A stretch of 37,123 nt of DNA from Celeribacter sp. PS-C1 (GTDB lineage Bacteria; Pseudomonadota; Alphaproteobacteria; Rhodobacterales; Rhodobacteraceae). Location: NCBI RefSeq assembly GCF_019429625.1, contig NZ_JAHXRW010000019.1, positions 1 through 37,123 of the forward strand, given 5' to 3'. Positions within the stretch are counted from its first letter, which is position 1, and each line of letters starts with the position of its first letter. The translations under genes and the position numbers were made by a program. Of the stretch, positions 1-8,235 are shown one piece after another. Under the pieces are notes generated by a model. The model saw nothing but the letters and a program-made list of their open reading frames with translations, searched no databases and had not been told where the DNA came from.

Positions 1-80
1 TACGCCCAAACCGCGTAGCCAATGACCGAGCGTGGGAAACGGAAACCTTTAAGGCGCGAAAGATCAGACAGATTCAACAT
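1..80 (-). CDS. IS6-family transposase, N-terminal fragment (runs off the window)
   Basis: The minus strand from ATG at 80 encodes 26 residues containing LKGFRFPRSVIGYAVWA. This is the conserved opening of IS6/IS26-type DDE transposases, ahead of the usual 'LSLRDVEDLLAERG' region. The catalytic core is outside the window. The gene points outward, away from the RND gene it has truncated. The identical fragment occurs at the right end in the opposite direction. Confidence 0.75.
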   Translation of the reverse strand, partial: MLNLSDLSRLKGFRFPRSVIGYAVWA

Positions 81-128
81 GGCATCGCGCTACAACGACA
101 AGTCGATGGCAACAACCTGACAATGCCT
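1..128 (-). mobile_element. IS6-family element, left partial copy (terminal 128 bp)
   Basis: This 128-bp stretch is the exact reverse complement of 36996-37123. It holds the outer end of an IS6-family element (inner border near 128, where the interrupted RND reading frame begins) and the first 26 codons of its transposase. The rest lies outside the window. Identity of the two ends was checked base by base by eye. The IS border is inferred from where the two copies stop matching. Confidence 0.85.
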
Positions 129-3000
129 CTATATGCAAAGTTCGTCGAGCGAGGGATCGTCCTCGATCTCGCTGACGTTTGACGAAAGCGTCGATCCGGT
201 GGATGCGCAAAACGAGGTGCAATCCAAGATTTCGCAGGTCGAAAGCCAATTGCCCGATGCGGTGCAAAGCTCCGGCGTCAGCGTGTCGCGGTCATCCTCG
301 TCAATCCTCATGGTGGGCGCGATTGTCTCCACCGATGGCAGCTATTCCACCATTGAGCTTGGCGACATCCTCGACAATCAGGTCTCCGGCCCTGTGCAGC
401 GCACCGATGGTGTGGGCGGGATCAACAGTTTCGGGTCGGGCTATGCCATGCGGATCTGGCTCGATCCGCTCAAGCTTGTGCAATACAATCTGACGCCCGC
501 CGATGTGACGGATGCCGTCACGGCGCAGAACACGACCGTGTCCGTCGGCTCCTTGGGCGAATTGCCCGTGGTCGAGGGGCAACAGTTCACCGCAACCATC
601 ACCGCGCAAAGTCAGCTGACCTCCGTCGAAGAGTTCGAAAGCATCCTTCTGACCACCGAAGAGGACGGCAGCAGCGTCGTCTTGGGCGATGTCGCCGACA
701 TCGAAATCGGGCAAGAGGATTATGGCTCAGACGCGCGGTTCAATGGCGCGAATGCGGCAGGGTTCGGGGTAAACCTCGCCACTGGGGCGAATGCGGTCGA
801 CACCGCCAATGCCGTGCGCGCGACGCTCTCCGAACTGGAGGCCTCTCTGCCCGCAGGTGTTGAAATTCAATATGCCTATGACACCTCGCCCTTCGTCGAG
901 CTGTCGATTGAAAAGGTCTATCACACGCTGATCGAGGCCATCGTTTTGGTGTTCCTCGTGATCCTGGTGTTCCTGCAAAAATGGCGGGCAACCATCATTC
1001 CGATCATCGCCGTGCCGGTCGTTTTGGCCGGGACGTTTGCCGTGCTCGCAGCGCTTGGATATTCGATCAACACGCTGACGATGTTCGCTATGGTGCTGGC
1101 CATCGGGCTTTTGGTCGATGACGCCATCGTGGTGGTCGAGAACGTCGAACGCACCATTGAGGACGAGGGCCTCGCGCCGATGCCCGCGACCGAGAAAAGC
1201 ATGGGCCAGATCACAGGCGCGCTTGTGGGCATTGCGCTTGTGCTCTCCGCCGTGTTTTTGCCGATGGCGTTTTTCGGCGGCTCTACGGGGGTGATCTATC
1301 GCCAGTTCTCGGTGACGATCATCACCGCGATGGTGCTTTCTGCCGCCGTGGCTTTGATCCTCACACCCGCGCTATGTGCCACGATTCTCAAACCCGCGAA
1401 ACATGGCGAAGGCATCGCACCCGCGCGCTGGTTCAACCGAAATTTCGACCGTGCGAATGAGGGTTACACCTCTGCCGTGGCGCGCATTTTGAAACGTCCC
1501 TTCATCATGATCCTCGTTCTGGCTGCCTTCCTTGCGGGCGCTTGGGGCGTCTACACGCGGCTGCCGTCATCCTTTCTGCCACAGGAGGATCAGGGCGTGT
1601 TGATGGTCATGGTCAGTCTCTCCGAAGGGTCCACCACGCCTCAGACCGAGCAGGTTGTCGCACAGGTGGAGGACTATCTTTTGACCGAGGAAAGCGCAGC
1701 CGTGGAAAGCACGTTCGCGACGCTGGGCTTTGGCTTTAGCGGTACGGGACAAAACACTGCGATGCTGTTCGTGAAGCTTAAGGATTTCGATGAGCGCGAA
1801 GGCGATGATTTGACAGCCTCCGCGGTCGCCACGCGCGCCACGATGCATTTCGCGGGGCTGCGCGCGGGGCAGGTGATGTTCATGCAACCGCCCGCCATTC
1901 CCGGACTTGGCAACACCTCGGGTTTCTCCCTAGAGCTCGTAGACTATGGCAACACCGGGCGCGATGCCTTGATCGCGGCGGCGGAAGAAGTGGAAAGCTT
2001 GGCCAATCAGGACGGGCGCTTGCAGAACGTCGATGTTTCCGGCGTCGATAGCGAAGCGGTTCTCAAACTTATCATCGACCAACAGAAAGCCGAAAGCTTT
2101 GGCGTCTCGGTGAGTGAGGTCAATTCGATCCTCTCGACCATCTTTGCCGGGTCTTCGGTCAATGATTTCGACATGAACGGATCGCTGCGCCCGGTGATCG
2201 TCATGGCGGATGCAGCCTACCGGATGCAGCCCGAAGACATTGAGGGCTGGTACGCCCGCAACACCGATGGCGACATGGTGTCTTTCGCGTCTTTCGTGAC
2301 GACCGAATGGGTGTCCGTGTCGCCCTCTCTGTCGCGGATGGATGCCATCGATTCCATCGAAATCTCCGGCTCCCCCGCTGATGGGGTCAGCTCGGGCGAG
2401 GCGATGGATGTGATCCAGGAGATCGCCGAGGGCGTCGACGGCGGCTATGGCGTGGCCTGGACGGGGCTGTCCTATCAGGAACAGCAATCCGGCAGTCAGG
2501 CGCCCTATCTCTATGCGCTCTCCGTGCTGGTCGTCTTCCTATGTCTCGCCGCGCTCTATGAAAGCTGGTCGGTGCCCTTCTCGGTGATGCTGTCTGTTCC
2601 CGTCGGGGTCTTTGGCGCGCTTTTGTTCGCTTGGCTGTTCGATCAATCGAATGACGTCTATTTCAAAGTCGGCATTCTGACGACCATCGGTCTGGCGGCG
2701 AAAAACGCCATTTTGATCGTGGAATTCGCGCGTGGCCTCGAAGAAAAAGGCATGGAGGTGGTCGAGGCGGCGATTGAGGCGGCAAAGCTGCGTTTGCGTC
2801 CGATTCTGATGACCTCTCTGGCCTTCATGCTGGGTGTGCTGCCTCTGGCGAAAGCCACGGGGGCAGGGGCCTCGGCGCAGAATGCCATCGGTTTCGGCGT
2901 TTTGGGCGGGATGGCGGCGGCGACCTTCATCGGGATTTTCATGGTGCCGTCGTTTTATGTGATCGTGCGCAAACTGACCGACCGACGCGGGCGCAGCTAA
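129..3000 (+). pseudogene. RND (HAE1-type) multidrug efflux permease, 5'-truncated by IS6
   Basis: This is an AcrB-type inner-membrane proton-driven drug exporter. Reading from ATG 133 gives 955 residues. The first ones (MQSSSSEGSSS) align with AcrB around residue 78, so about 77 N-terminal residues, including TM1 and the start of the porter domain, are missing. Upstream codons run straight into the IS6 end at 128. The rest looks intact: the TM4 proton-relay aspartates are in GLLVDDAIVVVENVER, the TM10 lysine is in GLAAKNAILIVEFA, and the usual C-terminal TM bundle is present. The stop is 6 bp before the IS21 border. Without TM1 the product is probably inactive. The membrane-fusion partner, normally upstream, is not in the window. 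Confidence 0.88.
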
Positions 3001-3102
3001 AGCACCTGAGAACGGCGGTGCAAAATTAGACCACGGTAGCGCCGCCATATTGGCGGTGCGGGCGGCGTAAAAGTCGTCCACTTTTTCCCTTCTTGCGGCG
3101 GC

Positions 3103-3125
3103 ATGGAGGGCGAGGAGATTTACAC
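3103..3125 (+). pseudogene. istA: istA N-terminal stub
   Basis: After the IS21 left end, ATG 3103 opens a short frame (MEGEEIY...) resembling the first residues of IstA proteins (of the MFAVEIYAAVR type). It is cut after about 7 codons by the IS3 left end at 3126. The assignment rests only on position and a very short match. Confidence 0.4.
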
Positions 3126-3185
3126 TGAGCTGCTGCCGGTTTCATGGACACCGAGATAAGGTGTTAATGAAACTGGAGAATCTAC

Positions 3186-3476
3186 ATGACAAGAAGGATG
3201 TTCAGCCGCGAGTTCAAACAAGAAGCGGTGGAGTTGATAACGAAGCGTGGTGTCAGCATGGCGCAGGCTTCAAGGGATCTTGGAATACACGCGACTGTTC
3301 TTCGTCGATGGGTGCGTGCTGCTGAAGCAGACGGTCCCTCGGCGTTCCCTGGCAACGGAAAGCTAACACCCGAGCAGGAAGAGCTCAGAGCGCTTCGGCG
3401 TGAGGTGACCAAGTTGAAGGCTGAGCGCGATATTTTAAAAAAGGCGGCCGCCTACTTCGCCAAGGACCAGCTGTGA
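3186..3476 (+). CDS. IS3-family OrfA (HTH DNA-binding subunit)
   Basis: The product is 96 residues. An N-terminal helix-turn-helix (SREFKQEAVELITKRG then SMAQASRDLGIHATVLRRWV) is followed by a leucine-zipper-like coiled coil (EELRALRREVTKLKAERDILKKA) that pairs OrfA and OrfAB in IS3 elements. Near the C-terminus the codons TTA AAA AAG (3435-3443) form the slippery heptamer A AAA AAG. A -1 shift there joins this frame to orfB without a stop. OrfA ends with TGA overlapping the GTG that opens orfB. Confidence 0.92.
   Translation: MTRRMFSREFKQEAVELITKRGVSMAQASRDLGIHATVLRRWVRAAEADGPSAFPGNGKLTPEQEELRALRREVTKLKAERDILKKAAAYFAKDQL
3437..3443 (+). other. Probable programmed -1 frameshift site (A AAA AAG)
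   Basis: The heptamer lies in phase with orfA codons TTA AAA AAG. It is followed at once by the self-complementary GGCGGCCGCC. The -1 frame stays open into orfB. This is the standard way IS3-family elements make the OrfAB transposase. Function is inferred from the family. Confidence 0.75.
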
Positions 3477-4390
3477 TGTTTGGCTTTGTTGCGAAGCACC
3501 GAGGGGTCTGGCCGGTGAGTTGGATGTGTGACGCGCTCGGTGTGTCACGAAGTGGCTTCCATGCCTGGCTAACGCGATCACGAAGCGCGAGGGAGTTGCG
3601 CGACGAAGAACTGTCGTCGGCCATTCGTGCAAGCTTTCTACGGTCGGACCGGACCTACGGAGCCCGGCGGACCTGGCATGATCTTCTCGAAGACGGATAT
3701 ACGTGTGGCTTGCATTGCGTTGAACGGTTAATGCGACAAGCGGCCTTCAAAGCCCGCCCGAAGCGTCGCCAGCCTCCAAAGGACCACGGCACACGATCGG
3801 TCATAGCTGCAAACGTGCTGGAGAGAGAGTTTGAGGCAAACGGTCCGAACCAGAAATGGGTAGCGGACTTCACGTACATCTGGACAGCGGAGGGCTGGCT
3901 TTATGTCGCCGCCGTTATTGATCTCTTCTCGCGACGCGTCGTCGGATGGTCCATGAGCGATCAAATGACGTCCCAGATGGTCACGGACGCTTTGATCATG
4001 GCGATCTGGCGCAGAGGGCGGCCAAAGGAGTTGCTGCACCATTCCGATCAGGGCAGCCAATACACCAGCGAACCGTTCCAAAGGCTGTTGGCCGATCACG
4101 GCATCACCTGCTCGATGAGCCGGTCTGGAAATGTCTGGGAGTTCAAGACGGTCCGCGCCAGCGGATTGAATGATCCGGGGGATCATTCAAAGGCGCAGAA
4201 CGCCGCAATGGAGAGCTTCTTCTCGTCTTTGAAAACTGAAAGAGTCAGGCGCAAAACCTATCGAACCAGAAGACAGGCTCGCGCCGATGTGTTCGATTAT
4301 ATTGAGAGGTTCTACAATCCAACGCGTCGCCACTCGACCATCGGCTATTTAAGCCCTATGACCTTCGAGGAGCGAGCTATGAAAGCTTAA
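3473..4390 (+). CDS. IS3-family OrfB transposase (DDE), with a 20-residue in-frame insertion
   Basis: This is the catalytic subunit, 305 residues, normally made as an OrfAB fusion. The rve integrase core is visible: first Asp in VADFTYIWT, second Asp in HHSDQGSQYTS, and Glu in NAAMESFFSSLKTER, with the usual C-terminus (YIERFYNPTRRHSTIGYLSP). The unusual part is codons from 4139 to 4198. They insert 20 residues (starting EFKTVRASGLNDPGDHS) between SGNVW and NAAMES. IS3-family proteins normally read SGNVWDNAAMES there. The insertion lies four residues before the catalytic Glu and is shared by copy 2. The frame is intact, but whether this version is active is unknown. Confidence 0.9.
   Translation: MMFGFVAKHRGVWPVSWMCDALGVSRSGFHAWLTRSRSARELRDEELSSAIRASFLRSDRTYGARRTWHDLLEDGYTCGLHCVERLMRQAAFKARPKRRQPPKDHGTRSVIAANVLEREFEANGPNQKWVADFTYIWTAEGWLYVAAVIDLFSRRVVGWSMSDQMTSQMVTDALIMAIWRRGRPKELLHHSDQGSQYTSEPFQRLLADHGITCSMSRSGNVWEFKTVRASGLNDPGDHSKAQNAAMESFFSSLKTERVRRKTYRTRRQARADVFDYIERFYNPTRRHSTIGYLSPMTFEERAMKA
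4139..4198 (+). repeat. 60-bp palindromic insertion inside orfB (copy E1)
   Basis: Exactly 60 bp separate the SGNVW codons from the NAAMES codons. The core is a perfect hairpin: arms TTGAATGATCC (4166-4176) and GGATCATTCAA (4180-4190) around GGG. It ends in AGGCGCAG. It keeps the reading frame open. The same insertion is at 8810-8869. A shorter relative with the same GGGGGATCA core and AGGCGCA end is at 8236-8280. Confidence 0.8.
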
Positions 4391-4422
4391 GTTGCCGTCC
4401 ACGAAACCGGCAGCAGCTCAGG

Positions 4423-5367
4423 GTGCCGCAGTCGGTGCTTTATGACAATGACCGCTGCCTGGTCTCGAAGATCCAGCCGGATGGTACCCGGGTACGCGCC
4501 AAGCTGTTCAGCGGGTTGCTGTCACACTACCTGTTCCGAGATCGCTACGGACGGCCCGGCAAAGGGAATGATAAGGGGAATGTTGAGGGAATGGTGGGCT
4601 ATGCCCGCCGTAACCACATGGTGCCGATCCCCCACTTCCCGGACTGGGAGAGCTTCAACGCCTATCTCGAAGAGCAGTGTCTCGCTCGTCAGAACGATAT
4701 GCTCCGGGGGCACACGGAGACCATCGGCTCGCGTTTGCAACTGGATCTGGCCGAGATGCGCCCCTTGCCAGCCACTCCCTTTGAGGCCTGCGCACAGGCC
4801 AGCGGTCGGGTGAGTTCCCAGTCTTTGGTCCGCTACGACACCAACGATTACTCGGTCCCCGTGGCTTACGGCCATCAGGATGTCTGGGTGCGGGCCTATG
4901 TCGATCAGGTGGTGATTGGTTGCCGTGGGGACGTGATCGCACGCCATCCGCGGTGCTACGCGCGCGAGGACATGGTGTTCGACCCGATCCACTACCTCCC
5001 GCTGATCGAACGCAAGATCAATGCCCTGGATCAGGCCGCGCCTCTTGCAGAGTGGGGCTTGCCAGACGACTTCGACACGCTGCGCCGCCTGATGGAAGCG
5101 CGCATGCTGAAGGCAGGGCGCCGCGAGTATGTCCAGGTGCTGCGCCTTCTGGAGACCTTCGGCATGGAGGAGCTACACACCGCCGTAAAACAGGCCCTGA
5201 AGATGGGCGCGGTCGGCTTTGATGCTGTGAAGCATCTGGTTCTGTGTCAGGTCGAGAAGCGGCCCCCACGGCTCGACCTCGAGGTGTACCCCTACCTGCC
5301 ACGGGCGCGGGTCGAGACGACCTCCGCGGCCAGCTACATGTCCCTGATGTCGGAGGCTGCGGAATGA
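4423..5367 (+). pseudogene. istA: IS21-family transposase IstA, C-terminal part
   Basis: The frame encodes about 314 residues of IstA, lacking the N-terminal ~190 (HTH and the first catalytic Asp region), which were lost at the IS3 junction. It begins VPQSVLYDND, which precedes the second half of the integrase core (GNDKGNVEGMVGYARRN carries the catalytic Glu). It continues through the IstA C-terminal region (NDYSVPVAYG...KREYVQVLRLLE-type segment). The stop overlaps the istB start (ATGA). No start codon or ribosome binding site suited to expression is visible, so the product is presumably not an active transposase. Confidence 0.88.
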
Positions 5368-6128
5368 CCCATGTCCCCGAGATCCTGCTGGAGCATCACC
5401 TCAAGAAGCTGAAGCTTCCGACATTCCTGCGTGAGTATCAGAAGGTGGCGCGCCAATGCGCCACCGAGGGCTTGGATCATGTCCAGTTCCTGACGCGCCT
5501 GGTCGAACTGGAGCTGATCGATCGCGAGCGACGGATGGTCGAGCGCCGCATCAAGACGGCCAAGTTCCCGGCCACCAAAAGCCTCGACAGCTTCGACTTC
5601 AAGGCAATCCCCAAGCTCAACAAGATGCAGGTGCTGGATCTGGCGCGCTGCGACTGGATCGAACGGCGCGAGAACGTAATTGCTCTTGGGCCAAGCGGCA
5701 CCGGTAAAACCCACATTGCCCTCGGCCTGGGGCTCGCCGCTTGCCAAAAAGGAATGACCGTCAGCTTCACCACCGCCGCTGCTCTGGTCAACGAACTGAT
5801 GGAGGCACGCGACGAGCGCCGCCTACTGCGGGTTCAGAAGCAAGTGGCCAGCGCCAAGCTGCTGATCATCGACGAATTGGGCTTCGTCCCTCTCTCCAAA
5901 ACCGGTGCCGAGCTGCTCTTCGAGTTGATCTCGCAACGCTACGAGCGCGGGGCCACGCTGATCACCAGCAACTTGCCCTTCGATGAATGGACGGAAACCT
6001 TTGGCACCGAGCGCCTCACCGGCGCGCTCCTGGACCGGCTGACCCACCACGTCAACATCCTCGAGATGAATGGTGAGAGCTATCGCCTGGCTCAGAGCCA
6101 AGCGCGAAAAGCCACCAAAACCCCCTGA
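5364..6128 (+). CDS. istB: IS21-family helper ATPase IstB
   Basis: IstB is an AAA+ ATPase that loads IstA-bound ends onto target DNA. Length is 254 residues, normal for the family. The start chosen is ATG 5364, which overlaps the istA stop (ATGA) and gives MTHVPEILLEHHLKKLKLP, a typical IstB opening. Walker A is GPSGTGKTHIA and Walker B is LLIIDELGF. A sensor region (ITSNLPFDEW) and an arginine-rich C-terminus follow (TERLTGALLDRLTHHV...SYR). The gene looks intact although its partner istA is broken. An earlier in-frame start at 5244 would overlap istA by 120 bp and is unlikely. Confidence 0.93.
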   Translation: MTHVPEILLEHHLKKLKLPTFLREYQKVARQCATEGLDHVQFLTRLVELELIDRERRMVERRIKTAKFPATKSLDSFDFKAIPKLNKMQVLDLARCDWIERRENVIALGPSGTGKTHIALGLGLAACQKGMTVSFTTAAALVNELMEARDERRLLRVQKQVASAKLLIIDELGFVPLSKTGAELLFELISQRYERGATLITSNLPFDEWTETFGTERLTGALLDRLTHHVNILEMNGESYRLAQSQARKATKTP

Positions 6129-6142
6129 TCGAAAATCCATGA

Positions 6143-6211
6143 CTTGGCCCTCACGGGCCAAGGCGACCAGTCAACCGCCAGCTATTTGGGGAGCGCGGTT
6201 GACTGGTCGCC
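6143..6211 (+). terminator. Two consecutive hairpins after istB
   Basis: The first stem is CTTGGCCC / GGGCCAAG (6143-6150 and 6155-6162, 4-nt loop). The second is a perfect 16-bp stem, GGCGACCAGTCAACCG / CGGTTGACTGGTCGCC (6162-6177 and 6196-6211, 18-nt loop). They follow the istB stop by 14 bp. There is no T-run, so a role as transcription block or IS regulatory structure is only inferred. Confidence 0.55.
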
Positions 6212-6296
6212 TACGCTCTGCGCACCCGTTACACACAACACCAAAGTGGCCTACTTTTGCGCCGCCCAATGGTCTGATTTTACTCCGCCGTTGACA

Positions 6297-6502
6297 AACG
6301 AAGCGAGGTGTCAGCATGGCGCAGGCTTCAAGGGATCTTGGAATACACGCTACTGTTCTTCGTCGATGGGTGCGTGCAGCTGAAGCAGACGGTCCCTCGG
6401 CGTTCCCTGGCAACGGAAAGCTAACACCCGAGCAGGAAGAGCTCAGAGCGCTTCGGCGTGAGGTGACCAAGTTGAAGGCTGAGCGCGATATTTTAAAAAA
6501 GG
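6297..6502 (+). pseudogene. IS3 OrfA remnant (copy 2)
   Basis: Codons from MAQASRDLGIHATVLRRWV to the coiled coil ending ERDILKK match OrfA of copy 1 almost perfectly. The first ~18 codons are gone and the 3' end is cut by the IS110 element. The frame then reads on through the IS110 left end into its transposase without a stop, giving a 434-codon chimera from ATG 6316. Confidence 0.85.
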
Positions 6503-6528
6503 GCGAGGCTTGTCCGCCATTGATGGTG

Positions 6529-6539
6529 TGGATGGCCCC
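6529..6539 (+). repeat. IS1111-type subterminal inverted repeat, left
   Basis: TGGATGGCCCC is the exact inverse of GGGGCCATCCA at 7879-7889. It lies about 26 bp inside the left border. Confidence 0.65.
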
Positions 6540-6600
6540 ATCAAACGGCATCGCAATGTGCCAAGGTGGGTTTGACTACAGCCACCGAAAGGAGTCAACT

Positions 6601-7620
6601 ATGGAACAGCCTAACACGATCGGCCTCGATCTGGCCAAGAATGTCTTTCAGGTTCATGGTGTCAGCGCGAATGGGACCGTGGTGTGCCGTCGCCAGTTGA
6701 GGCGGGCACAGCTTCTGATGTTTTTCTCGCGACTGGAGCCTTGTCTGGTTGGCATGGAAGCCTGCGCTGGCGCGCATCATTGGGGGCGGGAGATCGCCGC
6801 GTTGGGGCATGAGGTCCGCCTCATGCCGCCAGCATACGTCAAGCCTTACGTGAAGCGAGGCAAAACAGATGCGGTCGACGCGGAAGCCATCTGCGAAGCG
6901 GTGACGCGCCCGACCATGCGCTTTGTACCGGTGAAATCGGCAGAGACCCAGGCAGCCCTGCTCGATCACAAGACGCGGGATTTCCTTGTCCGGCAACGGA
7001 CGCAGATCATCAATGCAATCCGGGCACATATGGGTGAGTTCGGCGTCGTGGTGGCGAAAGGCATCCAGAACATCGAGCGTCTGATCGCCGCCGCCCGGAA
7101 CGTACCGGAAGCCGCACGAGCTGCCGTGGATATGCTGGCTGACCAGCTTCAGGACACGCAGAACCGGATCGATGCGGTCACGGCACGGATTGCTGAGAGC
7201 CAAGCCGATGATCCATTGGCTCGGCGTTTGGCAACGGTGCCCGGGGTAGGCGCGATCTCCTCAAGCGCCATTGCCGCGACGACGCCGGACGTGAGTGCCT
7301 TCCGCAGCGGCCGTGACTATGCGGCCTGGCTTGGCCTGACCCCGCGCGCCTATTCCAGCGGCGGCAAGGCACGGCTAGGGCGGATATCGAAGGCCGGAAA
7401 TCGGTATCTGCGACGGTTACTCTATCTGGGTGCCATGGCCAGGATTAGCGCGCGGCGGGGCCGCCGAGCGGCAGCCTCGGACGCCACCCCCGACTGGCTC
7501 GACCGAATGCTTGAGCGCAAGCCGGTGAAGGTCGTCGCAATCGCATTGGCGAACCGCATGGCGCGGACGGTATGGGCGCTGATCAGAGGCGGCGAGAGCT
7601 ACCGGGCGGCCTTGGCATGA
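6601..7620 (+). CDS. IS110-family transposase (DEDD/RuvC-like recombinase)
   Basis: The product is 339 residues. It starts at ATG 6601 behind a clear ribosome binding site (AAAGGAG, 7 bp upstream), opening MEQPNTIGLDLAKNVFQVHG. The first acidic residue is in GLDLAKN, the second in GMEACAGAHHW, and the next pair in KTDAVDAEAI, together making the RuvC-like DEDD fold. The C-terminal transposase-20 domain follows, with the PGVGAISS helix-hairpin-helix and the RAYSSGGKARLGRISKAGN segment holding the conserved serine. The gene looks intact. In IS110 enzymes target choice is directed by an RNA encoded in the element's noncoding end. Confidence 0.93.
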   Translation: MEQPNTIGLDLAKNVFQVHGVSANGTVVCRRQLRRAQLLMFFSRLEPCLVGMEACAGAHHWGREIAALGHEVRLMPPAYVKPYVKRGKTDAVDAEAICEAVTRPTMRFVPVKSAETQAALLDHKTRDFLVRQRTQIINAIRAHMGEFGVVVAKGIQNIERLIAAARNVPEAARAAVDMLADQLQDTQNRIDAVTARIAESQADDPLARRLATVPGVGAISSSAIAATTPDVSAFRSGRDYAAWLGLTPRAYSSGGKARLGRISKAGNRYLRRLLYLGAMARISARRGRRAAASDATPDWLDRMLERKPVKVVAIALANRMARTVWALIRGGESYRAALA

Positions 7621-7949
7621 AGTGATCGAGATCGGCCACCAGCGCTGAGCTGGCAGGCCAGGAGATGGTGAGGCGCAGCGTGAGGTGATGGCATAGAGAC
7701 GGTAAAAGCGGAACGGAACACCCAGTTCGGACCGAAGCGCCTTTGAGCGCGTGCCATTGATCGGGATCCGTCCGTTGGCTGACTTCATCAAGGCGCGCAG
7801 CGATAGATCTGCAAATTGACGCCGTATACATGGCCGCGACCGACCGAAATGCCAGACCCAAACAAAGCTCTTGCCAAGGGGGCCATCCATACATGGTCCG
7901 AGGAGTTGCCAGAGGGTGCGCCATTGGTCCAATCGCCGCTGGCGACGCC
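7621..7949 (+). ncRNA. IS1111-type right end, candidate bridge/seek RNA region
   Basis: This ~330-bp noncoding stretch lies between the transposase stop and the right border. No open frame here looks real. IS1111-group elements encode their guide RNA between the transposase gene and the right end. The long right end, short left end and subterminal repeats fit that layout. The exact RNA borders and guide loops cannot be set by eye. Several short self-complementary stretches are present (for example around 7640-7660 and 7895-7945). Confidence 0.45.
7879..7889 (+). repeat. IS1111-type subterminal inverted repeat, right
   Basis: GGGGCCATCCA pairs exactly with 6529-6539. It lies about 60 bp inside the right border. 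Confidence 0.65.
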
Positions 7950-8017
7950 GAGCGCCTACTTCGCCAAGGACCAGCTGTGATGTTTGGCTTTGTTGAGAAG
8001 CACCGAGGGGTCTGGCC

Positions 8018-8057
8018 CCTCTCGGCAGATTGCTTTGCAATCGCCTGCCGGCACATG
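8018..8057 (+). repeat. Palindromic insertion A (40 bp)
   Basis: Compared with copy 1 (CTGGCC joined to GGTGAG), 40 bp are inserted here. They begin CCTCTCGGCAGATT and end TGCCGGCACATG. The core folds as CGGCA..GATTGC / GCAATC..TGCCG around TTT. It closely resembles the insertion at 8573-8618. Confidence 0.75.
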
Positions 8058-8235
8058 GGTGAGTTGGATGTGTGACGCGCCAGGTCGTGTCACGAAGTGG
8101 CTTCCATGCCTGGCTAACGCGATCACGAAGCGCAAGGGAGTTGCGCGACGAAGACCTGTCGTCGGCCATTCGTGCAAGCTTTCTACGGTCGGACCGGACC
8201 TACGGAGCCCGGCGGATCTGGCATGATCTTCTTGA

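Larger units (their letters stand above)
3126..4420 (+). mobile_element. IS3-family element, copy 1 (complete)
   Basis: The element is 1295 bp, bounded by ~24-bp inverted repeats with one mismatch. The left is TGAGCTGCTGCCGGTTTCAT and the right, reverse-complemented, is TGAGCTGCTGCCGGTTTCGT. It contains overlapping orfA and orfB with an A6G slippery site. It sits inside istA of the IS21 element. About 190 istA codons are missing at the junction and no 3-bp target repeat is seen (CAC versus GGG). An adjacent deletion therefore followed or accompanied insertion. Confidence 0.9.
3007..6296 (+). mobile_element. IS21-family element, interrupted by IS3 copy 1
   Basis: The ends are imperfect inverted repeats. 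The left reads TGAGAACGGCGGTGCAAAAT and the right, reverse-complemented, reads TGTCAACGGCGGAGTAAAAT; both continue to AGACCA. A second inner repeat (GGCGGCGTAAAAGTCGTCCA at left, a GGCGGCGCAAAAGTAGGCCA version at right) fits the multiple terminal IstA-binding sites of IS21 elements. istA is broken and istB is complete. No target duplication is seen: the left flank is the RND gene and the right flank is the interior of IS3 copy 2. The element's flanks have therefore been rearranged. Confidence 0.8.
6503..7949 (+). mobile_element. IS110-family element (IS1111-like)
   Basis: The element is bounded on both sides by IS3 copy 2 (left match ends in TTTTAAAAAAG, right match resumes with GCCTACTTCGCC), so the borders are good to within ~8 bp. 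It holds one transposase, a short left noncoding end (~98 bp) and a long right one (~330 bp). Subterminal inverted repeats of 11 bp (TGGATGGCCCC at 6529-6539, GGGGCCATCCA at 7879-7889), instead of terminal ones, are the hallmark of the IS1111 group. Confidence 0.82.

Noticed and set aside
5244-5363. An earlier in-frame start for istB
   Set aside because: It would lie inside istA and add 40 residues not typical of IstB. ATG 5364 overlaps the istA stop in the usual way.
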